Shown here: piece after piece, positions 14,701 to 26,700 of the stretch
Layout of the letters: every line of letters starts with the position of its first letter
Position numbering within the stretch: position 1 is the first letter of the stretch
DNA from: Actinernus sp. WN-2022
Lineage: Eukaryota > Cnidaria > Anthozoa > Actiniaria > Actinernidae
Assembly (NCBI GenBank): GCA_030867875.1
Contig: JAOWCC010000330.1
Location: forward strand, 186,001 to 250,000
Direction of reading: 5' to 3'
Length of the DNA stretch: 64,000 nt
Made by a program: the position numbers and the translations under genes
The notes under the pieces: generated by a model
What the model was told of the DNA's origin: nothing
The model's database searches: none
What the model saw: the letters and a program-made list of their open reading frames with translations, nothing else

Positions 14701-17700
14701 CAGCATCATAGATCTAGCAGCAGTGTGGCGACAGAAATACATAGATGATAGTCGAAGAAGCGGTGAATTTAATGATTATATCGTTTTCAAAACTATATTC
14801 CTATTGTTAGTTCTATCATGCAAAATAGCCACGACTCTGCATATATCGCGTCTACACCCTTCTTCGGAACACGATGTTATAAATCGCAAAGAAATAAAAT
14901 AGAATCAGAAATTGCTAACGAAGTAAATAAATTGCCTCTTTTACGGATGGTGGGCAAAATTACGGGGAATCGATACTTTGCATAACTTGGCTACGAATTC
15001 GCCGTTGCTGCAGCAGAAGGACAGCGTATACATTCGACCGAGTGATTGATCGTAAATGGCTAATATATTTACGATTAAACCGTAAATTCTTCAGGTATTA
15101 AACCATAAAACTAACAATAATAAAAGGAATAAAGTTGATTCATTAGTAGAGCTGATAAGCTTTCTAAATACTCTAACTATGCGGCATTCGCACGTAAAAT
15201 TGTAAAAGTAAATTGCCACAAGACAAAACCAAACGATATGATATTGTGTTTCTTTGTCTCTTCCGAAGCAACAACTGTCAAGATAGTATGATGGTAGTAC
15301 AAAGGATATATATATATGATATATATAAGTTTTTTGCAGAGTTTTAGTGTTTCAGTGTATATATATATATACAGCGAATTGCAAACATTCTGTCAAACCC
15401 AACTATATCAATAAATCGGGTGCATTGTGGGAAGGATTTCTCGTCACTCGACTACTCTAACCCCTTGACCCGCATACGCCGACCGACGCATGCAATAATG
15501 GTTACCTTTAGCGTACATCTGAGGGTTTTGGAGGAAGTTACCAAAAGAAATTGTTCGTTCTTTAGTATTTCCGAGATATCTAAATTTTGTTCACCTATTT
15601 AAGTCATATTAATTGGAACATCATCCACCTCACAGTTATGAGCGCGTAATTTCAATTGTCACCGACGATCTATGCATGGCCACTTGAAGCGCAATGGCTT
15701 CGGCTAGATTAAAACCACGTTTTTCCACTTCATCATCGAGAATGTACTTACATTTATACCAGACGACCTCAAGCCGTTTCTACTAAAAAACAGCTCAATC
15801 CGGCTAATACTTTAAACTTCAATATGAGATATTTTGTTGAAGGTCGCTTCGCGGTAATCGGAAGTTCGATATTGTGGGCTAAAGCAGCGAAAGTCGAGTT
15901 TCATTTGTCTTTTGGTTGACCCTCGCGGTTCAGCAGAGTATACCAAAAATATATATCTAAGGCTAACTACGAGAAAGGAAAGCGTTGTCCTAATAAATAC
16001 ATAAATTCGTATTTACAATTTCGGCGGCAGTTCTGATATTTAGGTAAACTTCGATTTTACTAATACTGTTTGTAAATAAGAAAACTACGCTAAATGTTGC
16101 TTCATTTTATCATCTTGTTCAAATTCATTCCAATTATTATAAATTTATCACGTTTTTTTTCGCCTGTCTGGTGAATGATGACAAATGTAGTAATTATATT
16201 GAGGGACTCAAGTAGACAGTACTATTGAACGGGTGACTGAATACACGTGAGGAGTTTGAAAACGCACTGACGATTTTGCATATAATTAGAAAGCTCTGAG
16301 GAGTAAAAGCTAGTGAGTGATGTTGAATTAAGTTTCAACCAAGCTACGTTCCCAAAACTTATTCATGAAACCATAACTATGATGAAACAAAATGAAATTT
16401 CACATGGTGTATATATCTGAACTCACAAACGAGATCAAAGTTTTCGTTTAAATGCGACGCGCCCACCTTCAAAGAAATATCTCATTTTGAAGTTTAAAAT
16501 CTTTGCCGGATTGTGCTGGTTTTTAGTAGGAAAGGCTTGAAGTCACCTGATATAAATATAAGTACCTTTCGATGATGAAGTGGAAACCTTGGTTTTATTC
16601 TGGCCGCAGCCATTGCGCTTCAAGTGGCCATGCATAGTTGATTTTCCAATTAATCATGATACGACTTAAACAGGTGAACACAATTTAGGTATCTCGGAAA
16701 TACTAAAGTAGGAACAATTTATTTTGGTAGCTTGCTCCAAAACCCTCAGATGTACGCTAAAGGTAGCCATTATTGCGTCGGTCTCGTGTGCGGGTCAACG
16801 GATTAGAGCAGGCGAGTGACGAGTAATCATATATATTCCTGTAGCCGTCTTCATAATCTTGTATAACCGTATATAACTTTGCATAATCATATATATTTTC
16901 CCATAGCAGTGTATATATTTCGCCATAGCCATATATATTTGTCATGGCGATATATCTTTAGTTTTATCTTTCTTAGTAGATATAAATATATTTTTTTGGA
17001 AAGTATTGTCACATTTGGCGTGCTATGGATACTCACCAGATTGTAGGAAACATTTATGAATACTGACATATATGTGTGTTCAAAGGTGGAGATGTTCTTC
17101 AACTGATCTACGTACACAGTTCCTTGTCAAGAAACACATCTATAACTATCAGCAGACTTAACATATGGAGCCGTGTATTATCTGAAAAGGACATCCTTTA
17201 CATGTCCTACGCATGCGCTAATGAAAAAGGGAACTATCTAAGCTGGGTTGACTTCCTTAACATTGGTGATAAGAATAAGCATCAGATCAGACGGCCTTCA
17301 TCCTGTGTTGTAAGACGAGGTACGTCAATTAATGTAATATGGCAATGAACAATAATAATAATAATAATATAATTATAATAATAAATAACAGCACTTATTT
17401 ATAAGTGAACAAGTCCAAGAACTATAGAAAAGCTGATTAAACAACGTATATATTGATAAGTTAACAATACTTCGGCTGGTCAAACAGCCTTCTTCAGGTA
17501 GAGCTTACAAGTGAATAATATTTCACAATGGCAAGTAAAAATATAAAGGGTGATTACACAATATGAGAGGAAAAATGGAATGACGTAAGTAGACTAACGG
17601 ATATAAGAATAACCCGCGTAAAAACGTTTCATCACGCTTATTCATTCCGAGTGGTTCAAGAGTTTTAGCTAAGTCGACAAGGAATGACTCTCTGATCTGG

Positions 17701-20700
17701 CTTTACGAAAAGAGTCTCGTGGAGAGTAAATAATTTCTAAGGGGATAAGTTGCATGTCAATGTCAATAGAACAGGAAAGGAAATGTTCAGAGATTATGGT
17801 GGGTGTAGATGTAATATTAAGTTTGTCAACTGCTCGTCTGTGTTCATTAAATCGGTGTTTAAGTCCTCGTTTAGTTTCTCCGATGTATTGTAAGTGGCAG
17901 CGATTGCATTGTACCATGTAAATGGCGTTTCTGGTGTTACAAGTAAATAAATGTGTGACTTAATGAAACGGGTTTCCCCGGTGGAAGAAAATGTGTATCG
18001 TGTAAGGCCATCGTGAATGTAAGGACAAGTGGCACAATTTTTCCACAACGAAAAGAGCCAGATGGAAGAGCAGGTGTGTTAGATATATTACGTAGTTGCG
18101 ATTCCACAAGTAGGTCACGAAGGTTAGGACAACGGCGGTGGAGCGACGAGAGGTAGGTTTCTAAAAACGCCTTTACAGCGATTAGAAGAACTATTCACCT
18201 CCGATCCACTTTGGTGAATAACTGTTAAATGTACCATGTCCTGTCCATTTTAATACCACCGTACCAGACCCCTTGTCTGCGGGTTTGATGACGATGTCTT
18301 GTCGTTGTTTAAGGCGGTGACTGCTTTTGCGTTCACTATTAGATAAATTATCAGAGATGCGATTATATTTATTAGTGGTAATGTTAGTTTTAATAGCATC
18401 TAAAAAAGCAGGAGGCAGGAGGCGTCCAAGTGCTCTTCAGGTGAAATGGATTAAGGTGGTGGTTGGAATTAGAAGCGTTATGATCGTGAACATATTCTGT
18501 TAAACGCATACGTCGAGCTGTTACTTCCGGCCAATGAATGTGTCGCGGTGTGGGGCAGAAGGTTAAAGTGGCTGTGTCACGAACACGGTATCTTCCTTAG
18601 ATTGACTATTATCATCAATTGTCAAAATCGCTAGAATTGATTATAATCATCAATTTAACCTCGAGATTAAAACCAGTCAAGTATAAAGATAAACAATTGT
18701 CAAATTCTGAACGGCGGTAGACGCGCTTAGTGTAGTGGTCATGGCGTCTGTACTACCAAGCACTACACGCAAACGGTTACGGGTTCGAGCCCGAGTAGGA
18801 GCGCTAAAAAAACATCCTTCTCTCGTTTACCTTCCTTTCTTGTTTACCTGCGAACTCTAGCTCTAGGTGAATGAGAACCCGTCGTTTACCCGTGAACTCA
18901 TTCGATCGTTAGGGTTCGGTTTGTAGTTCGGGTTAGGATTTGTCTTAGAATGATGATTATAATCAATTCTAGCGATTTTGACAATTGATGATATTAGTCA
19001 ATCTAAGGAAGATAACGCGTTGGTGTCACGGTAGGACTTTAAATTCGTTTGTCCAGTCCGGAAAGAGCTGTTTCCACCAATTTTGATATGTACTAACGAA
19101 CCTCTCGGCCATGTGGGATGCTTAAAATGAAAGCAAATATACAAAAATGACTAACAAACAGTGTATATAAACAGTCTCCAGGGAAAATAATGGAAATCCT
19201 TTCAATCAAGCATTGAGGGAGGGAAGTTTAACTGTGTGAGTAGTATGAGAGGGACCGAATTAGCCGTTTTTTTGGTGCGCTATGTTAATTTTTGGTGCGC
19301 TCTCATTAATTCAATGACGTCACGGTTCTATTGTCTTGGACTCATGAATAAAGTGTGGCGCCCTCATGAATAAAATGCGGCGCTATGCTAATTTTTAAGG
19401 CGCTCATGAATAAAATGCGGCGCTCTCATGAATAAAATTCGGCGCGCTCATTAATATCTATTGTTCCTTTGGATGAGGTCATCGATCTATTCGGGCATGT
19501 TTTGGGCAAAGCCTATTGTTTGGAGGCATGTTTGGGCAAAGCCTATTGTTTGGAGCAGCTATAAAGCTAGAACCGATCGGCCCTGAATCCATTCGAAGTT
19601 GAATAAAAATAAATAAAACATACCTCGCAATATCTGAACCCCTTTGTAGTGTAAATAGTAAGAACAAACTACTCGTGATAGGCTCTAAACTGTCTTTATT
19701 ATTTTCCTTTACTGTTAATAACTCGGAAGATAATTGTATACAAGATCCACTATGATTCATAAGAGAAATTTTGCTATTATCCTTAGGAATTAACGATAAC
19801 TGAAGAGCCTATTGTTTGGAGGGAAACTCTTGTGATGCAAATTCTTCTCTAAAACTGAACTAAATTATCATACGAATATAAACAAACCACCAGATGATTA
19901 AACAAAGTTTATTTAATCTCAAAAACACCAATTTTAAAAACAGTTCGTTTTCCTTATCCTCGCGGAGTTGATAACATTCTTATTTCTCAGTTCTTGGGTT
20001 GATATAATATACCATGTTACAAGATTACACTGATTTAGGAGGAGGGAAGAGGGAAGAGGGAGGAGGGAGGAGGGAGGAGGGAGGAGGGAGGAGGGAGGAG
20101 GGAGGAGGGAGGAGGGAGGAGGGAGGAGGGAGGAGGGAGGAGGGAGGAGGGAGGAGGGAGGAGGGAGGAGGGAGGAGGGAGGAGGGAGGAGGGAGGAGGG
20201 AGGAGGGAGGAGGGAGGAGGGAAGAGGGTGTTACGGGCGGCGGACGGGCGTTGTGAGTGTTGTGTCTAGTTTAGCTAGACTTTCTAGAGTTTAAGTTTAT
20301 AGACTAGATACGTTTTAATCTAGAACGGCTAGACTAGAAAATGATAGCTAAAGTAGAGTTTTTAGACTAGTCCAGATTACCTATGTCATTGATTTTCCTC
20401 TCCTCGGTAAAAACACAACTGTCTGTAGCATTTGTCAACAAGAAAAAAATCAATGAAACATAAATCAGTGTAATCTTGTAACATGGTATATTATATCAAC
20501 CCAAGAACTGAGAAATAAGAATGTTATCAACTCCGCGAGGATAAGGAAAACGAACTGTTTTTAAAATTGGTGTTTTTGAGATTGAATAAACTTTGTTTAA
20601 TCATCTGGTGGTTTGTTTATATTCGTATGGTAATTTAGTTCAGTTTTAGAGAAGAATTTGCATCACAAGAGTTTTCCTCCAAACAATAGGCTCTTCAGTT

Positions 20701-23700
20701 ATCGTTAATCCCTAAGGATAATAGCAACATTTCTCTTATGAATCATAGTGGATCTTGTATACAATTATCTTCCGAGTTATTAACAGTAAAGGAAAATAAT
20801 AAAGACAGTTTAGAGCCTATCACGAGTAGTTTGTTCTAACTATTTACACTACAAAGAGGTTTAGATATTGCGAGGTATGTTTTATTTATTTTTATTCAAC
20901 TTCGAATGGATTCAGGGCCGATCGGTTCTAGCTTTATAGCTGCTCCAAACAATAGGCTTTGCCCAAACATGCCTCCAAACAATAGGCTTTGCCCAAACAT
21001 GCCCGAATAGATCGATGACCTCATCCAAAGGAACAATAGATATTCATGAGCGCGCCGCATTTTATTCATGAGAGCGCCGCATTTTATTCATGAGCGCCTT
21101 AAAAATTAGCATAGCGCCGCATTTATTCATGAGGGCGCCACACTTTATTCATGAGTCCAAGACAATAGAACCGTGACGTCATTGAATTAATGAGAGCGCA
21201 CCAAAAATTAACATAGCGCACCAAAAAAACGGCTAATTCGGTCCCTCTCATACTACTTGTGTGTATCCAATTAACAGCCACTAAACGAGCGATTACTCGA
21301 TACATGCGCAGTACCATGACATAGCCCCTTTAAACCACGAGCGAGTATGAAAGTTTCGTCCTGGGAAATTGGTGTCTGAGTTAAATTAATAACTGCAGTA
21401 GTGTCGAGTTATTATAAATATTCTTATGAGCAGAAAGTTTGGGTGGTTTATTTTTACATCGATTACGTTGTTATTAGAGGTATTAATTATTTATACACCG
21501 TGCGTTTAACTGCAGCATCAGCTTATTTTTATGTGACCGCGTTTAAACTAACAGAATAAGAATCCCAGTTGACGAGGAGGGAAACCGACTGGTTATTTAC
21601 AAATGTGGTGGAGCGCACGGAGAATCTAACTCAGGGTCCCTGGATTGCGAGTCCGCCATGTTAACCGCTCGGCCCCAGGCCGCCTCAATATTCAGCAACA
21701 TGTTCAGCAGAAAGATGACTCGCATTAACTGGTCAGCCTGTAAAACATATTACGGGTTCTTCAAAGTGTAATACATTTTAGGATATTGTTTACAATTAAA
21801 AAACTGGAAAGTATGGCATTAATATGCATTGTGATCTAAAGAACTAGCCTGAATTTCAGCCGTCTCCTCTGGTTCGTTCCTCCCGAGATAGACGACTGAA
21901 TCCAATAGCCGATAATGCCGTTCAGTGACGTCACTACCAGAACACCTGGTAATGAACTTTGATTGGTTCATATTTTATAACTTCGCATAATTATCATAAG
22001 TAACTCATCAGAGAAGACGGCAGGATTTTTTGTTTCTGTTGTTGATCGTTGATGAGTTTCAATGGATTGCTTGTCATTGGCAAAGACCTTAAATTCGTAA
22101 GGAAAATAACTGGAAATGGATTGAAAGTGTCCTGCACAATAATCGGCCTGCTGTTCTGTAAACCTGTACGTTTTTTCACGTCGCCAGTCGCGTTCGCGGG
22201 GTTGTTGATAATCGATTATTCGTTCACACTCAGTGGTAAAACTGTCGCTATACCCTCTTCAAGGAACTGTTCTTTCCCGTAAAAGTGTCTTCGAACTTCT
22301 TTGTAAATTCTGCAAATATCATTCGATGCTTTTCTACTTTTCTGCTGCATTATTTCCAAATTTCCAAAGGTAATCTCTCCCTGTCCGTCTAACCGAACGG
22401 CAGATCGAGAGACTTTACTAGTAAACGGAAGACGAAGGCATCAAATGTTACTGAACGATTTGTTGCTTCAAAAAGGTTTTCACAGCATACATTTAAGAGG
22501 CACTTGAGAAGCAAATGGGATGTAGATAGGTAGGGTCTTAATTTTTACATAATCTCAAATAATTTCTCAAGGCGAGAGCTTTGTTTTTGTGACCCAACGA
22601 ACTATTTACAGCCGCCGTCGCGTGGCAGTTTTATTTGCATAAATTAAAATTTTAATTCGCTTTGACATCACTGGAGGACATTATCGACTATTGGATTCAG
22701 ACGTCTCTCTCGGGAGGAACGAACCGGAGGAGACGGCTGAAATTCAGGCTACTAAAGAACAGTCTGGTTTATTTTCTGATAATACTTTATTACTGATATC
22801 TAGTTCACATTCCAATTTCTAGTCCAGTTTATTGACTTATCTATACCAGTTGACTGATCCAACCCTACCTCTATTGGTAGAAATACCTTCTGATGTCAAA
22901 TGGTTGTAGTTACCAGATGACTTGTGGACTTTCAGGAGTAAATAAAATCAACATGATGTGGCTTGCCTTCATTCACGCTGGTGTTTACCGTTACAACTGA
23001 AATTGGTCTTACATATCCAAACTGATAAACATGCGACAAGTACAAAATTAGCCTCGGGGAATCTCTTCATGTGAAAATAATTCATACGACATTATGACTA
23101 TGTTTAGAATTATGTTTTGGCCACTCGTACTCAAGATTTAGTTTGAATACAAACTGTAATTGCTTAATATGTTTAACTCCATCTATCTATAAGGTAACTA
23201 TCTTGGTGTAACCAGTCGATCAAGCGACCCTGAAAGTACTGCAACTATCATGAGCCCGCGTTATGAAAGGTCATCGGTATCCGCCGGAAGATGTCTAAGG
23301 TTCAGATACAAGCTGTGGGGACCTGGAGCGAGATCCTTGACAATCTTACAGAAACTGGATAACGCAGAGTTCCCCATAAGGCCGATATGGGTCGATAAAA
23401 ACAACGGTACTGATGCATGGCGGGAAGGACAGGTGTCACTGACTGCTGTTACGGGCTACAAAGTAAGAATCTAACATTAAGCTAAAATGTTAAAATGTAT
23501 TGGTGTTTTAAGTTATTTCTCCATTCATTGGTACAGATGAAGGATTATGTAGCCTCCCTTCAATTCGAAGTGTTTATATACATCGAAGCAGTGTATTTAG
23601 TTTTGATCAAGATTGTAAGAAGTCAATCCTTCGTTCGACTCTTTTTGGTCAGGGTTCAGTAGTGACAGGCAGGGGAAAGTTTCATTTCCCGGAACAACAG

Positions 23701-26700
23701 TTCAGTAGAAATGTTATGGAGCAGACGGTAGTTACATTTCTGCTTAGCAATGTTCCCTATAGTAATTAGGGAAATGGCAAGAAAACGACAGCAATCTTGA
23801 GGACTAGAAAGTAAATAAGTTTCTTATGTAACTACCAAAACGTTTAACTTCTGTGATTTTAAACTTTACTTCATGTACAATTTTTAGCTCGTTGTCAGAG
23901 GAGGAACTGGTAAAGGACCAGGGCTGATAGCATTAGGTGGACTTCACACGACACGAGGGTACTGTGACGTCACACCACTTGACGCTACTAGAGGTAGGTA
24001 AAGTGCAGTAAGTCGTCATTTGATAATTCATTCTTTTCACCTGGTGGCCATCTTGGATCCAAAGCGAGGCAAACTTTTGTTTTTGCCAGATAAGCCTCGT
24101 ACTGAGGGATAGTCAAAACGAAGCTAACGTAGCAAAAACAAAGGATTGCCTCACTTTGAATCCAAGATGGCCACCAGGTGAAAAGAGTGAATTATTTTAG
24201 TATCAACAACGTAGTTGAAGTATCAAGTTTTGTGGCAATAGTACTTTGTTATATTAATATTTACTTACGCAATTTCTTAAATGGATTCGATACTGGCTAT
24301 CATTCACGTCATTGATATAGATTTCATCCTTTTTAAATATATCAACTCTGCTGTATATTCATTTTAATTCTGTGGTTTCTTTAACCTCACATCTTTTATT
24401 ATTACAGCCTGCAGTGAGGTCCTGACAAACAACAGCGGTTACGTTCTGTCCCCGTATTACCCTGATTACTATAGCAACAACATCACGTGCACGTGGACTA
24501 TCAAGGCTATGAGAGGTCACATAATTAAATTAAAATTTCATGAATTCGAACTTGAAACGAGCCCACAGTGTTCAGCAGATATCTTGGAAGTACGTGACGG
24601 TGAAGGTACATCTTCAACTCTGATTGGTCGATACTGTGGTGTGAGGTGAGTAAGAGCCTAGCGATCTGACGTAACAGGACAGCTGTTCAGTATTAAGACG
24701 ACCGTTGATAAAGTTGTGGATTGAAAATAACTGAAGACGTTCAGTTGATAATAATTTAAAACCATATTGCACTCCTCAGGGGAATTAACTTATTGAATAG
24801 GGTTGTGTGGAGTTCCTTCAACAAAACAGCACATCGCCAGAAAAGTCGAATGGACATGCGCAGTTGAAGCATGACCCCCCTCCGTGGGGTTCTCAACTTT
24901 ACAGTAAATGTATAGCGCTTCAATTTTCATATTGCAATATCTTTGAGTACGCTAAATCTCCCAAGCTCTTTGGTCTCCGTGTAGAATTAGACACTCATAA
25001 ACCGGCTTTTTTTAGAGCTCAAAAACGAAAAGAAAGCGTTGTATTTCGGCTCATTTTTGGGATTATTGGCTAAAGTGAACTTCAAGGGCACCATCAAAGG
25101 ATTAGTGAGACGAAGGACCTTACCAGACTAAATTACGATTCATTTTGAGTTACTATTCGAACGCTTACCTTATTCTTTCCTCTCCCAATCCAACGATCCA
25201 GTATGTCTTCGTAAATGTGTTAAATGTCGGCACCTTTTATCATAAACTCGGCTCGTTTTTACAAATCCAGTTTGGGTAATAATCAAGGTTCATAGGACTT
25301 GCCAGCAGAGGCTCATAACTAGCGACAGAGTTCGTAAAAACAAAGCATTACCTCCCCTTTCGCTGCCTCAACGGGTCGGCCATCTTGTAAAATTAGGTAG
25401 CAGGCATTCGCTTCTTGTTGTTATTTTTTTGATTGGGACTAGTACGAGGGGGGAGTAATGTTTTATGGGAGTTCGCGGCAACGTTTTTTTTTCCCGTCTT
25501 GCTTGCGCTCGAGTCGCCATTTTAAATTAATTTAGTAGAAACGTATCACGTGTACGTGTGAACCAATTAGAAGCATTGGATAAGAATATTAAAGCCGATC
25601 TGCAAAAAGGCCAGCGTATGCATTAATTTATTCTAAACTTAAGACGTTAGTTGTAATGGTTCAAACAATATAAACAAGATAAAAAAATATTCGAAATTAA
25701 TTACATTTTCAGTTATCCAGTGATTATCGAGTCCCTGACCAACAGACTAACGATGGTATTCAAGTCCAATGGTAAAACTGTCAGGAATGGATTTCAAGTT
25801 TACTATCAAATACTGAAAGGTAAGGATAAAGACCAGTTATAGCGATGTTTCGTGTTGATAAACATTGCAATTGTTATGCTAATGTGCCAACCATGATTTG
25901 TAAAGGCCGCTTTGTGTTAGGAACCAATGGATCTCTGGTTGGCACATTAATGAACATAGATGACGACACACGAAACATCGCTATTCTGGCGAGAGAAAGT
26001 CAAAAGCCAGAAAATGAGGTTAGTGTCTCACGGTTAATTCATCCCTGGATCTTCAAAGATGGACTTGCTTGTTGTTTTAGGAAATATATTCACTTTTAAA
26101 CTGAAGCTAGTGAGTGTCTAGAGAAGAATGGAAAATATTTACACAAGCTTTGATTTTTATATAATCAAAGGTACGCAGTGAAAACTTACAAGTTCTTGCT
26201 TAGCGCTCTGATGGTTTTAACACTTACTATAGCCAACAATCATTGAGCGGTGATGTGGCCAGTATTTGTGGCGCTAAGATAATTGCCTCGTCATTGTTAT
26301 TGTAAAATATTAATCAACAGTTACTCTATTGACGCTGAATAAAACTATACTTATGAAGACACTACTGGCCATAACGAGGTGATACACTGTTAAGATTACC
26401 GGATACCTTCAAATCGGAAAAGATGGAAAAAACTTTTCCCGCAGAAATGTAGCTTTAGTAACAAAGTTTCATATACCCCAAAAAACTATATTTACGGAGA
26501 AATAGCAAAGGGAAGCTTTTAACCGGAAGTAAAATATTATGTTTGATTGACATCAGATTAATTAACCCATGACAAGTTCTCACTCAGCCGTATACTGAAA
26601 GTGCGGGAAAGTTGAGTTAGCCCGTAATTCATTTCATCTACGAGTGTTTACATTTGTTGCCAAAAAGGTTTTCTACACATAATTTAATAATTGCATCGGT

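Larger units (their letters stand above)
13098..15357. mobile_element. TA-flanked foldback element, 2.26 kb
   Basis: Inverted arms of about 360 bp (13,098-13,455 and 14,985-15,357) start CACTGAAACACCAGAACTCT and end in the complementary CAGTG, each abutting TA within (TA)n tracts. The CACTG end and TA target suggest a Tc1/mariner-type origin. The arms share CTCTACTAATGAATCCAACT-like blocks. It has no transposase and hosts three smaller repeats. Confidence 0.8.

Noticed and set aside
18723..18803. functional tRNA gene
   Set aside because: Poor acceptor-stem pairing and location in a MITE; tRNA-derived repeat is more likely.
19479..19760. 93-codon ORF in the palindrome arm
   Set aside because: Lies in a foldback arm with a near-mirror copy on the other side and no protein signature.
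20014..20256. 80-codon Arg/Glu/Gly-repeat protein
   Set aside because: Simple translation of the (GGGAGGA)n tract.
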